The notes below the pieces were generated by a model that was given only the letters and a program-made list of their open reading frames with translations, was not told the origin of the DNA and searched no databases. Of a DNA stretch of 50,667 nt, positions 44,217 to 50,667 are shown in pieces. The translations under genes and the position numbers were made by a program. Every line of letters starts with the position of its first letter. Within the stretch, counting starts at the first letter, position 1. The stretch is from Pseudomonadales bacterium (GTDB lineage: Bacteria > Pseudomonadota > Gammaproteobacteria > Pseudomonadales > Ketobacteraceae), in assembly GCA_002701845.1 (NCBI GenBank), contig NZXG01000068.1, forward strand, positions 1 to 50,667, written 5' to 3'.

Positions 44217-46027
44217 GACACCACCACCTCGCGGAACATCCCCGCATCCATATGAAACAGAAGGTGGCAATGCCAGGCCCAACGCCCCAAATCGTGTGGC
44301 GTGGTTAAAAAGCTGATACGTTGCGCCGGTTGTACCGGAATGGTGTGGCGACGCACCCGCAGTTCACCCTGGTCGGTTTCAAGTTCACTCCACATGCCGT
44401 GCAGGTGCATGGGGTGGGTCATCATGGTGTCGTTCTGGAGGATGATCCTGACCCGCTCATTATGGCGCAGGGAAACTGGTGTGCTCTGTCCGAATTCAAG
44501 CCCGTCGAAAGACCAGCTATAGCGCTCCATATTACCAGTCAGATGCAATTCAAGCTCCTTCGCAGGGGGCCGACGATCAGCAAGGATACCGTCAATGGAT
44601 TTGAGGTCCGCCAGTGTCAATACCCGGTGGCTTTTCGGACGCAACCCCTTTTGGCGTAGATCACGCAAGCCAATACCCGGATCATCCAGGTTGGTCCGGG
44701 GCATATCCACTCGCATATCCACGGACGGACCATACTCGGTGCGTGCATGACGAACAGTGGAAGACGGCTTTTTCAGCTGGTGTTTGCCCTGTGTCATATC
44801 ATGCATATCAAGGTGCTGATGTTGGCCGTGATCCATCTGACTGTGGTCCATTCCACCATCGCTATTTCCGTGGTTCATTGCGCCCATCATATCCCTCATG
44901 GTCAACCATTCGACCGGATCCAGCTCGGGTACCGGTGCATCCAGCCCCGGCCGAGTGGCCAGCGTACCTCTGGCATAACCACTGCGATCGATACTTTGGG
45001 CGAAAATGGTATAGGCGTCTTCCCGCGGTTCGGCCACCACATCGTAAGTTTCGCCAGGGCCAAACCGGAATTCGTCCACCGTAACGGGTTCCACATCCTG
45101 ACCGTCGGCCTGAATGACCGTTAGCTTTAAGCCGGGAATACGCACATCATAAAAACTGTTACTGGCTGCATTAATAAACCGCAGGCGTACCCGGTCACCT
45201 TTGTTAAACAGGCCGGTCCAGTTCCCGGCCGGTGCAGCTCCGTTCATCAGAAAGGTCATGGTAGCTGCAGACAGATCAGCAAGATCCGTGGGGTTCATCC
45301 GCATCTGGTTCCACATTCGGCGTTTTCCTAAAGCCGCCTGTAGCCCCATGCTGGCTACATCTTCGGAAAAATCGAAGAAGGTGGGCTGGCTGAAGTTATA
45401 GATATCACTTTGTACCTTTAATTTGCTGAAAACGTGCATCGGGTCTTCATCTGTCCAGTCTGAGAGCTGAATCACGTGATCCTGATCGGCAGGGTGCCGT
45501 TCACCTGTTCTGGGCTCTATGATCAGTGCTCCGTACATCCCTGTCATTTCCTGAAACCCGGAATGGCTGTGATACCAGTAGGTGCCACTCTGGCGGAGCT
45601 TAAAGCGGTAGGTAAAGGTTTCCCCCGGTGCAATACCCGGGAAACTGATGCCGGGCACCCCATCCATTTGATAGGGCAACAGAATGCCATGCCAGTGAAT
45701 AGACGTCGGTACCGATAATCGATTGGTAACCCGAATAGTTACCTCATCACCTTCGCGTAACCGTAGGGTAGGGGCGGGGATTGATCCGTTAATGGTGGTT
45801 GCCATTCGGGTTACGCCGGTGAAATTGACCGGGTTTTCGGCAACGACCAGATTGATCTCGCGCCCGCTAAGGACTGGCGGGTTGTTGTGACCTCGTAGCG
45901 ATGCTTTAATTTGGGCGCCGGCCTGCAACCAACCGGGCGTTAAACCCAGTACGCCGCCGATCGCCACCCCCTGCACGAAGCGGCGCCGCGTCAGGTGGTC
46001 AGGGATCCTGTTTAACGATTTGGTCAT
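44213..46027 (-). CDS. copA: Multicopper oxidase CopA/PcoA
   Basis: A 604-residue oxidase read from the ATG at 46027 (RBS GAGGA). A Tat signal (RRRFVQGVAIGGVLGL) leads it. Copper sites: SIHWHGILLP, YWYHSHSGFQ, HPMHLHGMWSE and WHCHLLFHMDAGMF, which hold all four copper ligands. The Met/His-rich segment (about 390-440) includes GNSDGGMDHSQMDHGQHQHL. It oxidises Cu(I) to less toxic Cu(II) in the periplasm. It overlaps copB. The frame continues to 46123 but without an RBS. It is distinct from the ATPase also called CopA. Confidence 0.95.
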   Translation of the reverse strand: MTKSLNRIPDHLTRRRFVQGVAIGGVLGLTPGWLQAGAQIKASLRGHNNPPVLSGREINLVVAENPVNFTGVTRMATTINGSIPAPTLRLREGDEVTIRVTNRLSVPTSIHWHGILLPYQMDGVPGISFPGIAPGETFTYRFKLRQSGTYWYHSHSGFQEMTGMYGALIIEPRTGERHPADQDHVIQLSDWTDEDPMHVFSKLKVQSDIYNFSQPTFFDFSEDVASMGLQAALGKRRMWNQMRMNPTDLADLSAATMTFLMNGAAPAGNWTGLFNKGDRVRLRFINAASNSFYDVRIPGLKLTVIQADGQDVEPVTVDEFRFGPGETYDVVAEPREDAYTIFAQSIDRSGYARGTLATRPGLDAPVPELDPVEWLTMRDMMGAMNHGNSDGGMDHSQMDHGQHQHLDMHDMTQGKHQLKKPSSTVRHARTEYGPSVDMRVDMPRTNLDDPGIGLRDLRQKGLRPKSHRVLTLADLKSIDGILADRRPPAKELELHLTGNMERYSWSFDGLEFGQSTPVSLRHNERVRIILQNDTMMTHPMHLHGMWSELETDQGELRVRRHTIPVQPAQRISFLTTPHDLGRWAWHCHLLFHMDAGMFREVVVS

Positions 46028-46143
46028 AGCGTGTCCTCTAAAGCCTCTATTCATAGTGTCACACTCGTAATGCGTACATTCTAGGGACTGAAAACTGTCA
46101 GCAGCATGACCCCAGCATGACAATGCGGTAATCCGGGTGGTCG

Positions 46144-46896
46144 CTACCCCAGCAAAGCCGGCTTAACGAGCATCCAGATCGCCATGCCCAGCATCATGAG
46201 ATTTTCAGTAAGTGAGATAAAACCCAGCGGCACGTTGCTCTCGCCTCCCACGCAGGCACACTTCAGCTCTCTTTTGTCGATGTACACCGCCTTAAACACC
46301 GATACGGCACCGACAGCTCCGATGAACAGCGCGATCGGTATGGAAACGAAGGGCAGCACCCCGGCAATCATCAACAGCCCAGCCATACCTTCTCCATAGG
46401 GGTACACGTATCCGTAGGGCACCCATTTTTGCGCCAGGAGATCATAGTTGAGAAACATGGTGGAAAAGCCTTCCACATCGCGTATTTTCAGGTAGGCGAG
46501 ACCACACATGGAAAACGCGATAAACCATTCAAAGGTGCGTAGAGATAACCATTGACCCTCGACCACCGAAGCAGCACCGGCTGCCATTAAAAAGGTCATT
46601 GAAAACAATGAGATAACTGGCCAGTAGGTGGTTTCATCCTCGCTCTTTGATGGTTTGCCAAAATAGGCTTGCAGCTCATCGAAACCGCCAATCCGATCGT
46701 CATTAATAAAGGTTTGGGGCGTGGTATCTACATTATGCTCGTTCTTGAACGCGTTGATCGCTTCACGGCTTTTCAGGTGATGATCATCAACCTCATACCC
46801 CTGACTCTCCAGCAGATGCTTGGATTTCAGTCCGTAAGGGCAGAGATGGTCGTCCATCACCATACGGTACAGTTGCGCGGTTTTAGGTGCTGACAT
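46144..46896 (-). CDS. Glutaredoxin-MauE fusion protein
   Basis: A 250-residue protein with an N-terminal glutaredoxin-like domain (about 10-80: YRMVMDDHLCPYGLKSKHLL with CPYG, then TPQTFINDDRIGGFDELQAY). A four-helix MauE/DoxX-like membrane domain follows (VISLFSMTFLMAAGAASVVE, GMAGLLMIAGVLPFVSIPIA, and KCACVGGESNVPLGFISLTE with a CAC pair). Such proteins are proposed to transfer electrons across the membrane for disulfide or metal-site repair. It starts 102 bp from a 42-bp cop-box palindrome shared with cusRS. Confidence 0.88.
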   Translation of the reverse strand: MSAPKTAQLYRMVMDDHLCPYGLKSKHLLESQGYEVDDHHLKSREAINAFKNEHNVDTTPQTFINDDRIGGFDELQAYFGKPSKSEDETTYWPVISLFSMTFLMAAGAASVVEGQWLSLRTFEWFIAFSMCGLAYLKIRDVEGFSTMFLNYDLLAQKWVPYGYVYPYGEGMAGLLMIAGVLPFVSIPIALFIGAVGAVSVFKAVYIDKRELKCACVGGESNVPLGFISLTENLMMLGMAIWMLVKPALLG

Positions 46897-46997
46897 CTTG
46901 TTTCCTCCTTAAATGGTCGCCCCCTCGCAATAGTTATTGCTAAGCCAGGAGTGTTTTCGGATAGACCGCTCATATTAACGGCAGGCAGCTTTCCCCG

Positions 46998-47039
46998 ACA
47001 TGACTCCAAGATTACAAACATGTAATCTTGGAGTCATGT
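46998..47039. promoter_or_regulatory. CopR/CusR-type palindrome D, 42-bp dyad between cusR and glutaredoxin-MauE
   Basis: Two perfect 19-bp arms (46998-47016 and 47021-47039) surround AACA, centred on ATTACAAACATGTAAT (47011-47026) and extended by GACTCCAAG/CTTGGAGTC. It is the longest of the four copies. It sits 70 bp before cusR and 102 bp before the leftward glutaredoxin gene, so it can serve both, with CusR as likely ligand and autoregulation likely. Confidence 0.8.
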
Positions 47040-47108
47040 TCCTGTTGGAATACAGCCGATAAGCTTAGAGCAATGTTAAAAAATGCTGGAATTTAAGGCG
47101 GTAAAGCA

Positions 47109-47801
47109 ATGCGCTTGCTAGTGGTCGAAGACGAGGTCAAAACGGGCGATTATTTGCAGCAGGGCCTGAGAGAGGCAGGCTTTATGGTCACGTTAGCGCG
47201 TAATGGGCTGGACGGACACCATCTGGCGATGACTGAAACATTCGATCTACTGGTGTTGGATGTCATGCTGCCGGATGTTGATGGCTGGCGCATCGTCGAG
47301 TCGATCCGCGAGGCCGGGCGCCAGACGCCGGTGCTCTTCCTGACTGCTCGCGACAGTGTGGAAGACCGGGTGAAAGGTCTTGAAATGGGCGCTGATGACT
47401 ATCTGGTGAAACCGTTTGCCTTCGCCGAGCTGCTGGCCCGGGTTCGCACCCTGTTACGTAGACGCACAGCGCCGGTGTTAACAGATCAGATCCAGGTGGC
47501 GGATTTAACCCTTGATCTGCCGCGCCATCGAGCAACTCGCGCCGGACGTAAAATCAATCTGAGCCACAAGGAGTTTTGCCTGCTGGAGCTGCTGGCCCGC
47601 CGCCAGGGCGAGGTATTGCCCCGGTCCCTGATAGCATCGCAGGTGTGGGATATGAACTTTGATTCCGACACCAATGTCATCGATGTGGCAATCCGCCGTC
47701 TGCGAGCCAAGATCGATGACGACTTTGAGCCAAAGCTTATTCATACGGTGAGAGGCATGGGGTACAAACTGGATGTCGAGGACGATTATGGCGAACGTTA
47801 G
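47109..47801 (+). CDS. cusR: OmpR-type copper response regulator CusR/CopR
   Basis: A 230-residue regulator. The receiver domain starts [20 protein letters not shown], with the phospho-acceptor Asp in [14 protein letters not shown] and the Lys in [14 protein letters not shown]. The winged-helix DNA-binding domain has [20 protein letters not shown] and [15 protein letters not shown]. It is the heavy-metal subfamily (CusR, CopR, PcoR). The gene overlaps cusS. It is the best candidate to bind the four ATTACAnnnnTGTAAT sites. Confidence 0.94.
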   Translation: MRLLVVEDEVKTGDYLQQGLREAGFMVTLARNGLDGHHLAMTETFDLLVLDVMLPDVDGWRIVESIREAGRQTPVLFLTARDSVEDRVKGLEMGADDYLVKPFAFAELLARVRTLLRRRTAPVLTDQIQVADLTLDLPRHRATRAGRKINLSHKEFCLLELLARRQGEVLPRSLIASQVWDMNFDSDTNVIDVAIRRLRAKIDDDFEPKLIHTVRGMGYKLDVEDDYGER

Positions 47802-49197
47802 CCTGGCAAATCGTCGTCCGCTATCACTCAACAATCGTGTGATGCTATTCGTTGCCATTGCCATTACCCTAAGTTTGCTGTTGATTGGTTACCTGGTGCA
47901 AAAAACGGTAGAACGTCACTTTGAGGAACAGGATGCTGATGAATTGGTGGTAATTACCCATGCGGTGGAAGAGGCGCTTGAAAAAGCCAGTAAAGAGCGA
48001 GTTACACCGGAAAGTATTCTCGATAAGGCTGTCTCAGGTCATCATGGTGTGTATTTTCAGGTTTGGGATGCAAACTATCAGTTAATTTTTGGCTCAGCCG
48101 ATTTCCAGCCACCAGCACATTTACCGACGCTCGCACCGTTAAGTCGCATTCATGCTGACAACTTATACCAATGGGAAATAGAGGATAAAGTGTACCGTGG
48201 TGCAATATCACTCCTGCATATTGGTGATGCTCGTTATCGGGTTGTCGCTGCTATCGACATGGGCTTCCATATTCATTTTCTGGAGAGCTTTAGCCACACG
48301 CTCTGGCTCATTATGATCCTGGCAGGAGTCGTGACTTTACTGGCTGCCTGGTTCGGAGTCCATCAAGGCCATGCCCCACTACGCGCTTTAAGTGAGGCCA
48401 TGCGGGATATTCAAGCTGATCGTTTAGATGTGCGACTGGATACGGACACGGTACCGGCGGAATTGATCACGTTGGTCGATTCCTTTAACCGCATGATCAG
48501 CCGGCTTGAGGAAAGCTTTGAAAAATTGTCTTACTTTTCGGCGGATATTGCCCACGAATTACGCACACCCCTTACCAACTTGATAACCCAAACCCAGGTG
48601 GGGCTTGGCAAGTCAAGAAGCCTTGAGGAATACAGGGAGTTACTGTATTCCAATCTGGAAGAGCAGGAACGCTTGACAAAGATGGTCAACGATATGCTAT
48701 GGCTTGCCCAGAACGACAATGGTTTACTCGATCCCGATTGGGAATCGTTAGATTTGGTGCAGGAAGTCAGAGCCACCTTTGAATTCTTTGAAGCGCTGGC
48801 AGATGAGAAAGGTGTTCGCTTACAAGTCGAGGGTAAGGCCAGCTCAATGACCGGAGATCGAGCGATGTTGCGACGGGTATTATCGAATCTGCTTTCCAAT
48901 GCTATTCGGTTTACACCCCGTGGCAAAGACGTGAGTGTAAGAGTATCGGATAGCACTGCATCAACGAACTTGGTTGTTGAAAACCCTGGTGCCGAAATTC
49001 CAGGTGAACACCTGCCACGGTTGTTTGATCGGTTTTACCGGGTTGATCCGTCACGAAAGCGGGAAAGCGAAGGCGCAGGACTTGGCCTAGCGATTGTCCG
49101 TTCCATTGTGGAAGCGCATGGTGGCACCGTTGATGCAAATTCCCAACGAGGACGAACCTCATTCAGCATTAGCTTCCCCCGTAAAACATCTAATTGA
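47788..49197 (+). CDS. cusS: Heavy-metal sensor histidine kinase CusS/CopS
   Basis: A 469-residue kinase read from the ATG at 47788 (RBS GAGGA); 47773 is an alternative. Two membrane helices (about 16-36 and 165-185) flank a periplasmic sensor with [19 protein letters not shown]-like helices. HAMP, then [20 protein letters not shown] (His phosphoryl site), and the ATPase motifs [30 protein letters not shown]. It detects periplasmic Cu/Ag and phosphorylates CusR. Confidence 0.93.
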   Translation: MANVSLANRRPLSLNNRVMLFVAIAITLSLLLIGYLVQKTVERHFEEQDADELVVITHAVEEALEKASKERVTPESILDKAVSGHHGVYFQVWDANYQLIFGSADFQPPAHLPTLAPLSRIHADNLYQWEIEDKVYRGAISLLHIGDARYRVVAAIDMGFHIHFLESFSHTLWLIMILAGVVTLLAAWFGVHQGHAPLRALSEAMRDIQADRLDVRLDTDTVPAELITLVDSFNRMISRLEESFEKLSYFSADIAHELRTPLTNLITQTQVGLGKSRSLEEYRELLYSNLEEQERLTKMVNDMLWLAQNDNGLLDPDWESLDLVQEVRATFEFFEALADEKGVRLQVEGKASSMTGDRAMLRRVLSNLLSNAIRFTPRGKDVSVRVSDSTASTNLVVENPGAEIPGEHLPRLFDRFYRVDPSRKRESEGAGLGLAIVRSIVEAHGGTVDANSQRGRTSFSISFPRKTSN

Positions 49198-49288
49198 TCA
49201 GCAAGTTCTTGCTTTATCAACGCATGGCACTTAAGCAAAAGGGGCTTTGTACGTTGGGTATTACTGGATAAAGCATGTGTTAAAGTGG

Positions 49289-50152
49289 TCATTCGTGCCG
49301 AGTTTTTCGCAACGGTTCAAGGAGTTGTGGCATATAGCCGACAGGATAATCTGGCTCAGATGCAATACCCAGATCGTCGCTGCCTATCACGCGGTCACCA
49401 TCATAGTACCACGTTCCTAACAGGTGGTCGGTAAAGGTTGTGAAAAGACCGAAGTTTACATCGCCTTCTTCTGCAGTGTTCAAATGGTGGAAGCGATGCA
49501 CTGCGTTGATTGCCAACACAAACTTTAAAGGACCCGCATAGTAAGCAACGTTGGAGTGTTGCAACAGGAGCTGTAGGGTGACCGCCGTTGCGAGCAATAC
49601 CATTATCTCCGTTGGTGCCCCCATTAACAGCAAAGTAGCTACTCCGGCGGTTGTTTCAATTAGCTGATGTAGTGGGTGCTTCATCAGCCCATTAAATCCG
49701 TACATTCGCTTAACGCTGTGGTGAATCGCGTGTAGCCGCCACAGTACGCGAAGTCGATGACTGGCATAGTGCGCCAGCGTAATCCCGACATCTGCGATCA
49801 AAATAGCTAGGATAAACTCCAATGCCAGGGGCCAGTCATTCGGCCAGATGGCCCCCAGAGTTAATGAGTCACCGACCAAAGGCAGGCTAAAAAGGCCTGC
49901 TATAGTTAACGACTCATTAATAGTGGCATGCAGGGTGTCGCGCTTCTGATCCCCTGCGGGTGTATTGAACGCAATGTCATAGGCTGCCAGTTGTTCAGCC
50001 AGAAAGGAAAAACCGATAAAGATTAAAACCCAGGCTACCAGCCAGGGTTTCGAATAACCCTCAGATATCCAGTAGACGGCGACGCCGTTGCCTATCAAAA
50101 GGAAAAACGGCAGGTACAGAGTGCGTACCAATAATTCAATGGTTTGGCGCAT
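49289..50152 (-). CDS. Sterol desaturase/fatty acid hydroxylase family protein
   Basis: A 287-residue membrane protein with three His motifs of the di-iron oxygenases: HYASHRLRVLWRLHAIHHSV (HxxxH and HxxHH) and AVHRFHHLN. Four helices surround them. Members hydroxylate or desaturate lipids. The substrate is unknown. It lies beyond the copper genes and is followed by an AraC-type gene in the same direction; a link to copper is not implied. Confidence 0.88.
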   Translation of the reverse strand: MRQTIELLVRTLYLPFFLLIGNGVAVYWISEGYSKPWLVAWVLIFIGFSFLAEQLAAYDIAFNTPAGDQKRDTLHATINESLTIAGLFSLPLVGDSLTLGAIWPNDWPLALEFILAILIADVGITLAHYASHRLRVLWRLHAIHHSVKRMYGFNGLMKHPLHQLIETTAGVATLLLMGAPTEIMVLLATAVTLQLLLQHSNVAYYAGPLKFVLAINAVHRFHHLNTAEEGDVNFGLFTTFTDHLLGTWYYDGDRVIGSDDLGIASEPDYPVGYMPQLLEPLRKTRHE

Positions 50153-50233
50153 CGTTCAAAGTTCTCTTGGTTCACATTGACTGATTTAGTGTGTCAGAAC
50201 GATGGGCAGAAACATTGAACGAAACTGCTAATC

Positions 50234-50667
50234 TCAAGTAAGAAGCCGCATTATAGTGCGTGAACTGACACCAAAGGCTTGCGTGACGGTACGACAAAAA
50301 TGGGCCTGATCAGAAAACCCTGCGGAGACTGCGGCAACCGCCAACGGCATTTGACGCGAAAGTTCGAAGCAGACGATTAACTTTAGCCATTTTTTGTAGC
50401 TTCGCAGAGGCAGGCCCGTTTGTTCCTTAAACCAATGAGAAAACCGGCTAGGGGACAGGCACACTAGCCCTGCTAAATCGTTTAGGGGGCTGTTCGAGCC
50501 GTCAATAACATCCTGTTTCAACCGAGATAAAACTCGAAGCAACCGATCATTGATTTCTATCTTTTCACTCTGCTGATAGTGGGCCTGAAAGGCGTCCAAT
50601 GCCGATTGAAGATTGTCTGCCTGATAAACACATGACGTGAGCCGGGCGGCTATTGATGGGTGTACCA
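50234..50667 (-). CDS. AraC-family regulator, C-terminal part, cut by window edge
   Basis: The minus-strand frame is open from 50234 to the window edge without a stop, so the TTG at 50599 is probably internal. The visible part ends in a double helix-turn-helix domain: LNDLAGLVCLSPSRFSHWFK, EQTGLPLRSYKKWLKLI and VAAVSAGFSDQAHFCRTVTQ. The sensor domain is outside the window. The regulator might control the adjacent desaturase-like gene (81 bp away), as neighbours in one direction often are co-regulated. Confidence 0.88.
   Translation of the reverse strand, partial: VHPSIAARLTSCVYQADNLQSALDAFQAHYQQSEKIEINDRLLRVLSRLKQDVIDGSNSPLNDLAGLVCLSPSRFSHWFKEQTGLPLRSYKKWLKLIVCFELSRQMPLAVAAVSAGFSDQAHFCRTVTQAFGVSSRTIMRLLT

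Noticed and set aside
44614-45124. Long plus-strand frames inside the multicopper oxidase gene
   Set aside because: They are antisense shadows of a well-supported gene with all copper motifs in the minus strand.

Overview
The window reads as an accessory island of a gammaproteobacterium of roughly 50% GC. Family resemblance is to aquatic gammaproteobacteria; I cannot name the genus from sequence alone. The left end carries mobile DNA: an IS5-family transposase fragment, a serine resolvase whose C-terminus is cut by the IS end, and an IS1380-family transposase remnant. The first 1.9 kb is visibly more AT-rich than the rest. No tRNA, rRNA or CRISPR array was seen.

Layout. 1-2550 is mobile-element debris. 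2660-9756 is a copper/silver efflux operon: a Cys-rich secreted protein, a DUF411 protein and CusC-, CusB- and CusA-like proteins. 10030-25122 is a long rightward stress and metabolism series: AMP phosphorylase, PRPP synthetase, beta-CASP nuclease, HflK, HflC, broken FtsH and HtrA, NDH-2, LemA, two TPM proteins, GAPDH, a membrane methyltransferase, a PLD/cardiolipin synthase and a saccharopine-dehydrogenase-like protein. 25270-26172 holds two small secreted proteins around a 47-bp perfect palindrome. 26258-27151 is a leftward EamA transporter. 27251-31345 is a leftward unit with DUF2934, PflB, PflA and a CBS-pair protein. 32049-41982 is a rightward MerR/copper-ATPase unit ending in an FtsX-type ABC exporter whose ATPase carries a YHS domain. 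41997-46896 is leftward: cytochrome c, CopB, multicopper oxidase CopA and a glutaredoxin-MauE fusion. 47109-49197 is CusR/CusS, followed by a leftward sterol-desaturase-like gene and an AraC-type regulator that runs off the right edge.

How it works together. Two kinds of repeated regulatory site tie these blocks together. Four palindromes with core ATTACAnnnnTGTAAT lie before the cus operon, the AMP-phosphorylase operon, the merR-copA unit and between cusRS and the glutaredoxin gene. They fit CopR/CusR-type response-regulator sites. Three nearly identical MerR-type promoters (TTGAnn, 19-bp spacer, TAnnnn, with an ACATAGGTG half-site) lie before the AMP-phosphorylase operon, the merR-copA unit and, on the minus strand, the DUF2934-pfl unit. 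The inference is one regulon, controlled by the local CusRS and MerR proteins, that joins copper export and oxidation to nucleotide salvage, fermentative pyruvate cleavage, membrane-lipid chemistry and membrane protein quality control.

The proteostasis part is decaying: ftsH has lost its ATPase core and protease domain, and the HtrA gene has a frameshift and no PDZ domain. All functional links are inferred from sequence and gene order.
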